From: Mangrovibacter plantisponsor
GTDB taxonomy: Bacteria > Pseudomonadota > Gammaproteobacteria > Enterobacterales > Enterobacteriaceae
Reading direction: 5' to 3'
Assembly: GCF_003182475.1 (NCBI RefSeq)
Contig: NZ_QGTS01000003.1
Span: 180,876 to 244,875 of the forward strand
Length of the DNA stretch: 64,000 bases
Positions within the stretch are counted from its first letter, which is position 1, and each line of letters starts with the position of its first letter. Shown here piece by piece: positions 9,626 through 18,613 of this stretch. Made by a program: the position numbers and the translations under genes. Under the pieces are notes generated by a model, which worked only from the letters and a program-made list of their open reading frames with translations, made no database searches and was not told the DNA's origin.

Positions 9626-9705
9626 TATCATCTCCGGTTATTGTATTAATTTTGGCAGACGATAAAGGCTTTGCCACTGGTTACCGGCGGTGGCAGGAGA
9701 AAACC

Positions 9706-10296
9706 ATGCGCACAGAAAACTATTTTCATGAAAATTACGGGCTGACTTTACCTCACTCTGAACTGCGAAGTGCTGTTAACCGGCTGACACCCCACAGCCA
9801 GGTGCTGGACCTGGGCTGTGGTAACGGGCGCAACAGCCTTTACCTGGCAGATGCAGGGCACCAGGTTCAGGCCTGGGACAAAAACGTTGCCAGCATAGAA
9901 AACCTGCAGCGTATTGCCCGGCAGGAAAAACTGGGGAATCTCGAAGCAGCAGTGGCTGACCTGAACCAGGTCAGTTTTCACGGCGCATATGATTTATTGT
10001 TATCAACAGTGGTTATGATGTTCCTTGAGCCTGCGACTATTCCACGGCTGATTAACCAGATGCAGGAAGCTACACGCCCGGGTGGGTTGAATTTAATTGT
10101 CTCAGCAATGAGTACCGCTGATTTCCCATGTTCCGTTGGCTTCCCTTTTACCTTCAAAGAAGGTGAGCTGGCGGCGTATTATGCAGGCTGGAACCTGCAT
10201 AAATACAATGAAGATGTGGGGGAATTGCATAAAACTGACAGCAACGGGAACCGCATTAAACTCAGATTTGCGACGCTGCTTGCTCAGAAGGTGTAA
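9706..10296 (+). CDS. tehB: TehB, SAM-dependent methyltransferase (tellurite resistance type)
   Basis: A class I SAM methyltransferase of 196 residues matching E. coli TehB along its length ('[17 protein letters not shown]', SAM motif '[19 protein letters not shown]', '[16 protein letters not shown]', '[14 protein letters not shown]', '[25 protein letters not shown]'). TehB methylates tellurite/selenium compounds in vitro. ATG 9706 has AGGAGA upstream and fits the family start; the longer frame from 9652 does not. The partner channel gene tehA, normally just upstream, is absent: ydcK is there instead. The end overlaps the convergent VOC gene by 35 bases. Confidence 0.93.
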   Translation: MRTENYFHENYGLTLPHSELRSAVNRLTPHSQVLDLGCGNGRNSLYLADAGHQVQAWDKNVASIENLQRIARQEKLGNLEAAVADLNQVSFHGAYDLLLSTVVMMFLEPATIPRLINQMQEATRPGGLNLIVSAMSTADFPCSVGFPFTFKEGELAAYYAGWNLHKYNEDVGELHKTDSNGNRIKLRFATLLAQKV

Positions 10297-10684
10297 CCGG
10301 CCATGCGCTTTGCTGAATAACAGTGCGGTAGCCATCATGGTCTATAAACGTCTGCCCGTGATGGTCCCAATAAGGGTTGTAACTGTTAATGGCATTAAAA
10401 CCGGCAAGGCGCATTTTTTCGCAGCGCTGCCGCCAGCTGGTTGGGTCCGGGTAATAGAGAACCAGTAAGTCCTCGCTCCCGGGTGCAGGTATAACAGGGT
10501 GGCGGTGGCACACTGTAAACTCAAGGTGCCATGCAGCCTGCGGGAGCGACAGCATAATGCCACTAAAACCATTATGCTCACTGAATCGCCCCGTTACCTC
10601 CAACCCAAGCCCTGTACAGTAGAGCGTTTCACTTTGTGTCAGAGAGGTAACCGGTCTGGCAATGCGTAAATGTGGCGTGTTCAT
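10262..10684 (-). CDS. VOC (glyoxalase/bleomycin-resistance superfamily) protein, YycE-like
   Basis: A 140-residue single-domain VOC protein: '[42 protein letters not shown]' gives the first beta-alpha-beta-beta-beta unit, and '[12 protein letters not shown]' to '[21 protein letters not shown]' the second, with candidate metal ligands His and Glu. It resembles Bacillus YycE-type proteins. Substrate unknown. AAGGG lies upstream of ATG 10684. It overlaps the tehB end on the other strand, so it has been fitted tightly into the backbone. Confidence 0.82.
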   Translation of the reverse strand: MNTPHLRIARPVTSLTQSETLYCTGLGLEVTGRFSEHNGFSGIMLSLPQAAWHLEFTVCHRHPVIPAPGSEDLLVLYYPDPTSWRQRCEKMRLAGFNAINSYNPYWDHHGQTFIDHDGYRTVIQQSAWPVTPSEQAASQI

Positions 10685-10798
10685 TGTGAAGGCCCTTTAT
10701 TGACAGTACTTTATGCAGTGTTGCAGTTTCTGGTTTGCCTGTGTTGTCAAAAGTGCCTTTGTGTTACACGCGCCACACTTTTCCTGCTACTTCGGGTG

Positions 10799-11701
10799 TC
10801 AGGCGCTCTTCAGCCGCAACCCGGCACGTAATTTATTGACCGGCACAAACATCACCAGGTTGCCCGCAAGGATCAGAACCAGGCCAATAACCGCATTACT
10901 TTTCCACTGGTAATTTTCAAAAACGGTTGAAATAGTTAATGCCACCAGGGGAAACAGCAGGGTACTCCAGGCCGCATTTGCCGGGCCAATACGCCCAACC
11001 AACGTAAAATAAGCACCAAATGCAATCACTGAACCAAAAATCCCCAAATAAAGCAGTGCGCTAATATAACGGGTATCCCATTCAGGCATAAAATGGCTGC
11101 CACTGAACAGGCCAATTGCTCCCATCACCAGCGTACCGTACAGCATAGCCCAGCTGTTGGTAGTGAGTGTATCCAGCCCACGTTTCTGGTGGCGGGCACT
11201 GATCATATTTCCCAGCGAGAAACCATAGGTACCCAGTGCGCTTAACCCAATACCACCAAGTAGCGTCAGGGATAGCGTCTGGCCTACTACATCGTCCCAG
11301 AACAACACCACCATACCCACCAGTCCGAGTAGCGCGGCAGCATAAAAACGCGGTGCCGGGCGCTGGCCAAAAAACAGAAAACTGTTCACTGCATTAAACA
11401 GTACGGCCATAGAGAAAATCACTGATTCCAGCCCACTGGTTATCCAGGCGGCTGCATGGTAGAAGCAGAAGAAGTTGAAACCGAAAACACAGCACCCTTG
11501 TAGCAGGCAGAATAAATGGTCTTCTTTGTGCATAGATTTCAGGCGGCGGGTCATCAACATCACTGGCCATAACACGGCACAAGCCACAGCAAACCGCCAG
11601 AAAATAGAAACGGGTACAGCGACCGGCCCTTGTTGCATGGCAATGGCAATCCAGGTAGTTCCCCAAATAACAACGACCAAAATATACAGTACTGCGTTCA
11701 T
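10799..11701 (-). CDS. DMT-family (EamA) inner-membrane exporter
   Basis: A ten-helix drug/metabolite transporter of 300 residues with two EamA repeats: 'AVLYILVVVIWGTTWIAIAMQQGPVAVPVSIFWRFAVA' opens the first and 'GLSALGTYGFSLGNMIS' the second; 'SVIAFGAYFTLVGRIGPANAAWSTLLFPLVALTIS' is the conserved end. Likely exports an amino acid or other small metabolite. ATG 11701 has GAGG six bases upstream and gives the standard EamA N-terminus; 50 residues in the longer frame are leader artefact. It is divergent from the AraC gene, its probable regulator. Confidence 0.88.
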   Translation of the reverse strand: MNAVLYILVVVIWGTTWIAIAMQQGPVAVPVSIFWRFAVACAVLWPVMLMTRRLKSMHKEDHLFCLLQGCCVFGFNFFCFYHAAAWITSGLESVIFSMAVLFNAVNSFLFFGQRPAPRFYAAALLGLVGMVVLFWDDVVGQTLSLTLLGGIGLSALGTYGFSLGNMISARHQKRGLDTLTTNSWAMLYGTLVMGAIGLFSGSHFMPEWDTRYISALLYLGIFGSVIAFGAYFTLVGRIGPANAAWSTLLFPLVALTISTVFENYQWKSNAVIGLVLILAGNLVMFVPVNKLRAGLRLKSA

Positions 11702-11876
11702 AACCAGCCTCATTACCCTGAAAAAGTAACCAGTAGTGTGCCGTGGCCTGCGCAAAGCGGCTTGCAGCGGGTTGTGGTGCACTTGCATATTCTTGCGCTT
11801 TTTTTTCCGGTAATGGCTGGCAGAGGAGAAATTGCCACCGTAGACTGTCAAACAGATGAAGCAATGGCAGGGCGAT

Positions 11877-12752
11877 ATGGGCTACCACGCATTTGAAAAC
11901 TTGCGCCAGCACAAGGCAGTATTACACGACAGTGTGCAGCTTAACTCCGGGGTGCAACTGGCATCCTGGTCAAATAAGCATGACACTATCACGCAGATGA
12001 GTGACCACCATACACTGAGTTTGTATGTGGCAGACGGATACGAAACCTACCACAAAACACGCCAGGGCTGGAAAAATGGCGGCGGGCCAGACAGATTTTG
12101 CCTGATGCCAGAACAGAGTGAATCCACCTGGGATGTGCGGGCAGCCCTTTCGTTTGTCCACCTTTATTGTACCGATACGCATTTACGCACAATCGCGGAA
12201 GAGATTTGGGACCGCAGCCCGGCCAGTATTCAACTGGATGAACGGACGTTTGCCGAAGATGCCCAGATTACCCAACTTTACCGCCAGTTTTTGCTTAATA
12301 ACGCCTGGGGGGAACAGGCAAACCACCTGGTGCTCAGTACTGCGTCTACATTGCTGCTCACCCATATTGTGCAGCATTACAGTACCGTTCAGTGGAAATT
12401 ACCTCCTGTAAAAGGCGGGCTGGCGCCAGTGGTGCTACGCCAGACAATGGAATGGATTGAACATCACCTTGATACATCTATTACTCTGGATAAGCTGGCA
12501 GCACAGGCAGGGCTCAGCGAATTTCATTTTGCGCGCATGTTCCGCCAGTCGGTTGGTGTTGCGCCGCATCAGTATGTAATGCAGCGCCGAATGATCAAAG
12601 CCGAACAACTGGTGAAAGCAGGGCAATTACCGCTTACCGATATCGCCCTGCAGTGTGGTTTTAGTTCTTCAAGCCATTTTTCAAACCGTTTCCGCGCTGT
12701 TTATGGCTGTACACCTTCCGCTATGCGTGCTTTAGGTGCCAGGCAGGCATAG
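11877..12752 (+). CDS. AraC-family transcriptional regulator
   Basis: A 291-residue AraC regulator: an N-terminal ligand-binding domain and a C-terminal double helix-turn-helix ('SITLDKLAAQAGLSEFHFARMFRQSVGVAPHQYVMQRRMIKAEQLV' then 'LTDIALQCGFSSSSHFSNRFRAVYGCTPSAMR'). ATG 11877 has AGGG upstream; ATG 11856 is an alternative that adds seven residues. It is divergent from the DMT exporter and probably controls it. Its last 52 bases overlap the end of convergent ydcO. Confidence 0.87.
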   Translation: MGYHAFENLRQHKAVLHDSVQLNSGVQLASWSNKHDTITQMSDHHTLSLYVADGYETYHKTRQGWKNGGGPDRFCLMPEQSESTWDVRAALSFVHLYCTDTHLRTIAEEIWDRSPASIQLDERTFAEDAQITQLYRQFLLNNAWGEQANHLVLSTASTLLLTHIVQHYSTVQWKLPPVKGGLAPVVLRQTMEWIEHHLDTSITLDKLAAQAGLSEFHFARMFRQSVGVAPHQYVMQRRMIKAEQLVKAGQLPLTDIALQCGFSSSSHFSNRFRAVYGCTPSAMRALGARQA

Positions 12753-13885
12753 CATACGCCACCGGCAACCAGCCCCCAAAATGCACTCCCCACACCGCCA
12801 AGTGTTACCCCGCTGGCGGTAATTAAAAAAGTAATAATCGCGGCGTCACGTTGATGGGGGATATTCAGTGCCTGAACCAGGCTCCCACTGATAGTGCCCA
12901 ACAATGCTAATCCGGCAAGCGTCTGGATCCAGGCCTCGGGTACGGCGGCCATCAATGAGGTAATAGTGGCACCAGATAACCCGGCAAGCAGGTAAAATAC
13001 CCCAGCCGTGGCTGATGCCTTCCAGCGTTGTTGTGCGTCAGGGTGTGCCTCCGGGCTTTGGCAAATCGCGGCAGTAATTGCGGCGATACATACAGAGAAC
13101 ACCCCGAATGGCGACAGCAGCAGCGACAACCCGCCGGTAACCACCATCAGTAATGAAACAGGCAGGTGGTAACCGGATGCTTTCATGGTAGCCACACCCG
13201 GTGCATTTTGAGATGCCATGGTGACCAAAAAGAAAGGCACACCAACCCCCAGCAGAGCAGAAAGAGAGAAGTGGGGCGTTACCCACTGCGGTATAACAAA
13301 ATGGGTATCAATATGCCGGGTATTTATACTGCCGGTCATGGCACAAATAACCAGCCCGGCAACCAGGGTGAACACAATGGCATAGCGTGGCGCGATACGG
13401 CGGGCTATGACCCAGCAGGCTAACATTGTGCCGGTTAACGCCAGGTGGCCTTGCAGGTTAGCAAAGGCATCCAGCCCGAAGCGCAATAAAATACCGGCCA
13501 GCATCGCGGCAGCCAGGCTGTGAGGAATAATTTGCATTAACCGGGCAAACAGGCCGGTTACGCCGCACAAAACAATCAGCAAGTTGGCAAACACAAAAAC
13601 GCCAATAGCATCATTGATGGTCAGCCCATGCAGGCTGGTTGCCAGTAATGCCGCACCCGGGGTGGACCAGGCTGTCAGCACCGGAATACGGTACCAGCAG
13701 GATAAAATTAACGAACTGGCCCCCATCGCAATTCCCAGCATGGTCATCCAGCCCGCAATTTGGTCAGGCGTGGCGCCAGCCGCGGTCGCCGCCTGCCAGA
13801 TAATGGCAGCAGAACTGGCATAGCCAACTAATACTGCGACAAAACCGGACATTAACGTGGGGAACGGAAGGGATGTGTGCCTCAT
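12701..13885 (-). CDS. ydcO: YdcO, BenE-family benzoate/H+ symporter-like inner-membrane transporter
   Basis: A polytopic membrane protein of 394 residues, about 12 helices, of the BenE family. 'LMSGFVAVLVGYASSAAIIWQAATAAGATPDQIAGWM' at the start and 'SGATITSLMAAVPEAWIQTLAGLALLGTISGSLVQAL' near the end match E. coli YdcO. The true substrate is not established; members of the family move benzoate. It is divergent from sutR, and the shared promoter carries two palindromes that probably bind SutR. Confidence 0.92.
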   Translation of the reverse strand: MRHTSLPFPTLMSGFVAVLVGYASSAAIIWQAATAAGATPDQIAGWMTMLGIAMGASSLILSCWYRIPVLTAWSTPGAALLATSLHGLTINDAIGVFVFANLLIVLCGVTGLFARLMQIIPHSLAAAMLAGILLRFGLDAFANLQGHLALTGTMLACWVIARRIAPRYAIVFTLVAGLVICAMTGSINTRHIDTHFVIPQWVTPHFSLSALLGVGVPFFLVTMASQNAPGVATMKASGYHLPVSLLMVVTGGLSLLLSPFGVFSVCIAAITAAICQSPEAHPDAQQRWKASATAGVFYLLAGLSGATITSLMAAVPEAWIQTLAGLALLGTISGSLVQALNIPHQRDAAIITFLITASGVTLGGVGSAFWGLVAGGVCYACLAPKARIAEGVQP

Positions 13886-13900
13886 AGCGGCTCCTGTATT

Positions 13901-13945
13901 GTGCGTTATAACGTCCGGACTATATCACCGTGCGTTATAACGCAC
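13901..13945. promoter_or_regulatory. Two palindromic operator candidates between ydcO and sutR
   Basis: GTGCGTTATAACGCAC at 13930-13945 is a perfect 16-base palindrome. A second copy, GTGCGTTATAACG with palindromic core CGTTATAACG at 13904-13913, lies with its centre 29 bases away. A TATACT hexamer at 13953-13958 could be the sutR -10 box, which would put the first site over its -35 region. Autorepression by SutR and control of ydcO are inferred from this layout. Confidence 0.7.
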
Positions 13946-13981
13946 AAGGCGCTATACTTACCGGCCACACAGGAGAAACTT

Positions 13982-14521
13982 ATGGATGATATAGCAGCCT
14001 GGTTGTCATCAACGCTGAAACAGCTACGTCAGCAACGCGGGTGGAGCCTGGCACAAGCCGCAGAGAAAACGGGTGTATCAAAAGCTATGCTGGGGCAAAT
14101 TGAGCGCAACGAATCCAGCCCGACAGTTGCCACGCTGTGGAAAATTGCCACTGGTCTGAATGTGCCGTTGTCGCGTTTTATCACCACGCCAGGCAGTGAA
14201 CGGCCTGTCTATGATGCCCAGCAGCAGGCAATGGTAGTAACACCACTTTTCCCATATGACCCGGTATTACGTTTCGATATGTTCAGCATTACACTGGCAC
14301 CAGGAGCACAAAGTGACTCCAGCCCCCATGAACAGGGTGTTATTGAACATGTGGTTGTTCTTACAGGCGAATTATCGTTGTGTGTTGATGGGCAATGGCA
14401 CACACTCACCGCCGGTGAGGCATGGCGCTTTATTGCAGATGTTCCCCACAGTTATGCTAACCATAGCGCTATAACCACGGTATTTCAGTCGCTGATTCAC
14501 TATCCATCGTCTACGGTTTAA
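13982..14521 (+). CDS. sutR: SutR, XRE-cupin transcriptional regulator
   Basis: A 179-residue regulator with an N-terminal XRE helix-turn-helix ('LRQQRGWSLAQAAEKTGVSKAMLGQIERNESSPTVATLWKIATGLNVPLSRF') and a C-terminal cupin ('HEQGVIEHVVVLTGELSLCVDGQWHTLTAGEAWRFIADVPHSYAN'). It matches E. coli SutR (YdcN), linked to control of sulphur-utilisation genes. ATG 13982 has AGGAGA upstream and gives the E. coli length; the longer frame would read through the operator palindromes. Divergent from ydcO. Confidence 0.93.
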   Translation: MDDIAAWLSSTLKQLRQQRGWSLAQAAEKTGVSKAMLGQIERNESSPTVATLWKIATGLNVPLSRFITTPGSERPVYDAQQQAMVVTPLFPYDPVLRFDMFSITLAPGAQSDSSPHEQGVIEHVVVLTGELSLCVDGQWHTLTAGEAWRFIADVPHSYANHSAITTVFQSLIHYPSSTV

Positions 14522-14611
14522 AACAGAGCGACTTTCCCGTGAAAAGCGGTTTTGCTCGTACCCGAATCTGACTACAATAGCCGCCTTTCAATAAACCTGA
14601 ATAAGACAATT

Positions 14612-16579
14612 ATGCGCCTGCAAACTCATAAACTTGAACTGCTCAGCCCGGCACGTGATGCCGAAATAGCCCGCGAAGCCATTCTGCATGGCGCTGATGC
14701 GGTCTATATTGGCGGCCCGGACTTCGGGGCACGCCATAACGCATCTAACAGCCTGAAAGATATTGCTGAACTGGTTCCTTTTGCCCACCAGTTTGGTGCC
14801 AAAGTGTTTGTGACACTGAATACTATTCTGCATGACAATGAGTTGGCTGGCGCACAAAAGCTGATTACTGACCTGTATCAGGCCGGGGTGGATGCCCTGA
14901 TTGTTCAGGATATGGGGATCCTTGAGCTGGATATTCCCCCCATTGAGCTGCATGCCAGCACTCAGTGCGATATTCGCAGTGTGGATAAAGCCCGCTTTTT
15001 AGGTAATGCCGGTTTCTCACAAATCGTTCTGGCGCGTGAACTGAATCTCAACCAGATTGCCGATATTCATGAAAATACCGATGCCACCATTGAGTTTTTT
15101 ATTCATGGCGCGTTGTGCGTAGCGTACTCCGGGCAGTGCAACATTTCTCATGCGCAAACCGGGCGCAGTGCTAACCGCGGGGACTGTTCCCAGGCCTGTC
15201 GTCTGCCTTATACCCTGAAAGACGACCAGGGCCGGGTAGTTGCTTATGAAAAACACCTGCTTTCGATGAAAGATAACGACCAAAGCGCCAACCTGGAAGC
15301 GTTAATCAACGCGGGTGTGCGCTCTTTTAAAATCGAAGGGCGTTATAAAGACATGAGTTATGTGAAAAACATAACCGCTTATTATCGCCAGTTGCTGGAT
15401 AACATTATTGAGTCGCGTAGCGATCTTGCTCGTGCTTCTGCCGGGCGCACTGAACACTTTTTTATTCCGTCTCCAGATAAAACTTTTCACCGCGGCAGCA
15501 CAGACTATTTTGTGAACCAACGTAAACAGGATATTGGCGCTTTTGATTCACCCAAATTTATTGGCTTGCCTGTTGGTGAAGTGCTGGGTGTAGCGGCAAA
15601 ACACCTCGATGTGGAAACCAGTGAACCTCTGGCTAACGGCGATGGCCTGAATGTCATGATCAAACGCGAGGTAGTGGGTTTCCGGGTGAATACCGTTGAG
15701 AAAACGGGAGAAGGGCGTTATCGGGTCTGGCCGAATGAAATGCCTGCTGATTTACATAAAATCCGCCCTCATCACCCACTCAACCGTAACCTGGATCATA
15801 ACTGGCAACAGGCTTTACTTAAAACTTCCAGCGAACGGCGTATTGCAGTAGACCTGGAATTAAGTGGCTGGCAGGAACAACTGGTACTAACCGCAACCAG
15901 CGAAGATGGCGTAAGTGTAACGCATACCCTGGATGGTCAGTTTGATATTGCAAATAACCCGGAAAAAGCGCAAAGCCAGCTTCATGATGGCGTGGCTAAA
16001 CTGGGGCAGACGTGTTATTACCCACGGGAAGTGAACCTGGCTTTAGCAGCCCCATTGTTTGTACCCAACAGCGTACTGAACCAGTTACGCCGTGAAACCA
16101 TCTGCATGTTAACCGATGCCCGCATGGCAAATTACCCGCGCGGCAGCCGTAAACCGGTGAGCGTTCCACCACCAGTTTATCCTGAATCACACCTGACTTT
16201 TCTTGCCAACGTGTACAACCATAAAGCCCGGGATTTTTACCACCGCTACGGGGTTAAACTGATTGATGCGGCGTACGAGGCCCACGAAGAGAAAGGTGAT
16301 GTACCGGTAATGATCACCAAACACTGCCTGCGTTTTGCGTTTAACTTGTGCCCAAAACAGGCCAAAGGCGTGCAGGGTGTTAAAGGGCGGGCCACCCCCA
16401 TGCAACTGGTGCATCAGGATGAAGTGCTGACCCTGAAATTTGACTGTAAACCCTGTGAAATGCATGTCATTGGCAAAATGAAAAACCACATTATGAAAAT
16501 GCCGTTGCCGGGCAGTGTGGTGGCATCAGTGACACCGGAAGAGTTAATGAAAACATTGCCAGGGCGGAAAGGGCGGTAA
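14612..16579 (+). CDS. rlhA: RlhA (YdcP), 23S rRNA C2501 hydroxylation protein, peptidase U32 family
   Basis: A U32-family protein of 655 residues that matches E. coli YdcP nearly throughout. RlhA is needed for 5-hydroxycytidine at position 2501 of 23S rRNA. Seen: 'LELLSPARDAEIAREAILHGADAVYIGGPDFGARHNASNSL', the Cys-rich stretch 'GQCNISHAQTGRSANRGDCSQACRLPY' that probably holds an iron-sulphur cluster, 'VRSFKIEGRYKDMSYV', and a C-terminal Cys-containing domain ('KFDCKPCEMHVIGK'). ATG 14612 gives the family start; the ribosome site is weak. Single-gene unit. Confidence 0.95.
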   Translation: MRLQTHKLELLSPARDAEIAREAILHGADAVYIGGPDFGARHNASNSLKDIAELVPFAHQFGAKVFVTLNTILHDNELAGAQKLITDLYQAGVDALIVQDMGILELDIPPIELHASTQCDIRSVDKARFLGNAGFSQIVLARELNLNQIADIHENTDATIEFFIHGALCVAYSGQCNISHAQTGRSANRGDCSQACRLPYTLKDDQGRVVAYEKHLLSMKDNDQSANLEALINAGVRSFKIEGRYKDMSYVKNITAYYRQLLDNIIESRSDLARASAGRTEHFFIPSPDKTFHRGSTDYFVNQRKQDIGAFDSPKFIGLPVGEVLGVAAKHLDVETSEPLANGDGLNVMIKREVVGFRVNTVEKTGEGRYRVWPNEMPADLHKIRPHHPLNRNLDHNWQQALLKTSSERRIAVDLELSGWQEQLVLTATSEDGVSVTHTLDGQFDIANNPEKAQSQLHDGVAKLGQTCYYPREVNLALAAPLFVPNSVLNQLRRETICMLTDARMANYPRGSRKPVSVPPPVYPESHLTFLANVYNHKARDFYHRYGVKLIDAAYEAHEEKGDVPVMITKHCLRFAFNLCPKQAKGVQGVKGRATPMQLVHQDEVLTLKFDCKPCEMHVIGKMKNHIMKMPLPGSVVASVTPEELMKTLPGRKGR

Positions 16580-16597
16580 TTTTCAGGCTGTTGGGCT

Positions 16598-16624
16598 CTG
16601 TTGCCCCGTGTACCGGGGCAACAG
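16598..16624. terminator. Strong hairpin after rlhA
   Basis: CTGTTGCCCCG (16598-16608) pairs perfectly over 11 bases with CGGGGCAACAG (16614-16624), loop TGTAC. No T run follows on either strand, so it may be a transcript-end stabiliser or a factor-assisted terminator between rlhA and the convergent lipoprotein gene. Confidence 0.5.
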
Positions 16625-16658
16625 GTCTACAGAGAATCATCGTGACAGAGTTAAGAAA

Positions 16659-17666
16659 TCAGTCCTCGAATTCCCCGTCAGGGTTAATTGCAAGCAGTGC
16701 TAATCTGTTATATCTGAGTGCATGGTATTTTGCATTCATAATCTCAGGGGTTTTCTCTGTGATAATTTTCTCGCATGTGTGGTGCTTGGTTCCACTATAA
16801 TCGAAACTCCTCCCAAGTACGTTATTGATATATTCCCCATCCATTTTTCCATAATAAAGAATAAGTTCTTTTTCGCTTATGGCGTAAGAGAATTTTCCCA
16901 TAGGCTGATTTCCTCCTTTGGACACAAATAAGTCCATAAAAGAGTCACTGAAAGTTATTGTGTGTGGGTAGTTAACAGTAATGGCAGAGAAGGCATCATT
17001 AAAAACATCAATAATCTCATTTTTATTTTTAACCATCTCGTCAATTTGTAAATCAGTCATCCCATAGTAGGCAGGATCTTGCGCTATATCATCACGAGTA
17101 ACTTTAGGTATCCAAAGATAACCTGCCACTTTGGGGAGAGACCCGGTAAAAGGGACCTTTAAGGCACACCAGGTACTGGATCGGAATGTATAGGGATTAG
17201 TGTATTTGCCCTCTAGTGCCTTGGTATAAACAATAACACGTGCATTTTCCCAGTTAACAGAAGCGGTATGTTCCCCTGTTTCCAGTAAGCCTGCCCTGGC
17301 GAGGCTTTGCAAATCAACCGTATCAAAAACTTTGGTTTCTTCTGGTAAATCAGTGATGGTGAGGTTGACATGGGTTTTATGCGGTGTTCGCCGCCGCTCT
17401 GCTTTGACCAGTGCTTCGTCCACCCATTCACGGGTATGCTTTGCTTCACCTAATTTCACATAAAAAATATATGTGCCGCCTGATTTTTTCAAATCAGAAA
17501 CAGTAATTTGCTCACTGGTGAACTTTAGCTTTGTATCAGAAAACAGTGAAATAATCGCTCCGGCATTGAAGGTGTTATGGTCCCCGGACCATTCACCAAT
17601 AATATCAGGCTCCTTACACCCGGTTAATAGTAGAATTGTGGTGAGAGCAGTCAGCACTATTTTCAT
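16659..17666 (-). CDS. Unrecognised lipoprotein
   Basis: A 335-residue protein with a lipoprotein signal ('MKIVLTALTTILLLTGCKEPD': lipobox LLTGC, lipidated Cys 17). Asp is not at position +2, so sorting to the outer membrane is expected. I do not recognise the remaining domain; it is mostly beta/mixed with 'IIGEWSGDHNTFNAGAIISLF' just after the Cys, like a lipocalin-type or DUF4923-like start, but this is a weak resemblance. The gene is visibly richer in A and T than its neighbours and sits between backbone genes rlhA and yncJ, which suggests acquisition by transfer. Confidence 0.75.
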   Translation of the reverse strand: MKIVLTALTTILLLTGCKEPDIIGEWSGDHNTFNAGAIISLFSDTKLKFTSEQITVSDLKKSGGTYIFYVKLGEAKHTREWVDEALVKAERRRTPHKTHVNLTITDLPEETKVFDTVDLQSLARAGLLETGEHTASVNWENARVIVYTKALEGKYTNPYTFRSSTWCALKVPFTGSLPKVAGYLWIPKVTRDDIAQDPAYYGMTDLQIDEMVKNKNEIIDVFNDAFSAITVNYPHTITFSDSFMDLFVSKGGNQPMGKFSYAISEKELILYYGKMDGEYINNVLGRSFDYSGTKHHTCEKIITEKTPEIMNAKYHALRYNRLALLAINPDGEFED

Positions 17667-17858
17667 TATAACTCCATTTACTTATTGACTTGTCATCCTG
17701 TGTTTCGGCGAAGAATATCATGGCGTTGTATTCTATTACAGATATAAACAGGAATTAATAACCGAGTTCTCAAACAGTAATTAGCGAACGAACCACATAT
17801 TTGATAATGCGAAAATTAAGAAAGAAATGGCAGGTCTCACTGCAAAATAAATACCCCG

Positions 17859-17885
17859 AAAAACCCCACTTATATGCGGGGTTTT
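17859..17885 (-). terminator. Rho-independent terminator for yncJ
   Basis: Read on the minus strand, AAAACCCC (17878-17885) pairs with GGGGTTTT (17860-17867) and a T run continues to 17859. It lies directly after the yncJ stop at 17888. Confidence 0.85.
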
Positions 17886-17887
17886 GC

Positions 17888-18118
17888 TCAAAACTGGTAA
17901 CGTATTGGTTTACGGTGAGTCACTTCATGGAGTTGTTCGCGGGAATCATGAGCCGCTTCTTCTGCTACTGCGCGGAGCTCATCGGTGTCTGCTTCATGCA
18001 GCAACTGGTAATCCAGGCTGCGCAACCCAACCTGCTCAGGTGTCAGCGTCCAGGCGGTGACCTGGTCGGTCGCCAGTGAACAAAAGATTAAGATTAAACA
18101 AACGGCTGCATGGCGCAT
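17888..18118 (-). CDS. yncJ: YncJ, small periplasmic protein
   Basis: A 76-residue protein, the same length as E. coli YncJ. It has a signal peptide ('MRHAAVCLILIFCSLATDQVTAW') and the diagnostic 'LDYQLLHEADTDELRAVAEEAAHDSREQLHE', very close to the E. coli helix. Function unknown. ATG 18118 has GGGAG seven bases upstream; the frame extends to 18148 without a ribosome site. As in E. coli it lies next to ydcP in the gene order. Confidence 0.88.
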   Translation of the reverse strand: MRHAAVCLILIFCSLATDQVTAWTLTPEQVGLRSLDYQLLHEADTDELRAVAEEAAHDSREQLHEVTHRKPIRYQF

Positions 18119-18277
18119 TGCTACACTCCCTCTGGCTGACCCGCTCACTATTGCAGAGAAAAAATCAATCTGTCAGGAGTTTTGCAAAACCTTGCAAAGG
18201 GAGTGTAAGAAAAGTAAATGCAGAAAAAGCTGATGGCGGCTCTGGCAGAAATAAAGGCCAGAGCACAGCCCTGAGCA

Positions 18278-18613
18278 TTAATGAGAAACAGTATGAGAAA
18301 ACAGGTTGATCACCATAACACCGGCGATGATTAGCCCCATTCCCAGCATTGCTGGCAAATCAAGTTTTTGCCCCATATACAACCAGCCAACAATGCCAAT
18401 CAGCACAATACCGGTACCCGACCAGATGGCATAAATAATGCCGATGGGTAAGGTTCGCATGGATACGGCAAGAAAATAGAAAGCCACGCCATATCCCAGT
18501 ACCGTCACCAGTGAAGGCCACAGGCGAGTAAAACTGTCGGACAATTTCAGGGCGGAAGTGGCGATAACTTCGCTGATAATCGCAATACTCAGATAAAACC
18601 AGGTCATAGACAT
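18278..18613 (-). CDS. SMR-family multidrug efflux protein (EmrE-like)
   Basis: A four-helix small multidrug resistance protein of 111 residues. The first helix 'WFYLSIAIISEVIATSALKLSDSFTRLWPS' carries the membrane Glu (residue 15) that binds protons and cations, and 'GIIYAIWSGTGIVLIGIVGWLYMGQKLDLPAMLGMGLIIAGVMVINL' is the EmrE/Qac signature, distinct from guanidinium (Gdx) exporters. It exports quaternary ammonium or other cationic compounds. Its ATG overlaps the TetR stop (ATGA), so the pair is one operon. Confidence 0.92.
   Translation of the reverse strand: MSMTWFYLSIAIISEVIATSALKLSDSFTRLWPSLVTVLGYGVAFYFLAVSMRTLPIGIIYAIWSGTGIVLIGIVGWLYMGQKLDLPAMLGMGLIIAGVMVINLFSHTVSH

Noticed and set aside
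13877-13981. Longer sutR start that would include 35 more residues
   Set aside because: It would translate through the operator palindromes and the promoter. ATG 13982 has a proper ribosome site and the E. coli length.
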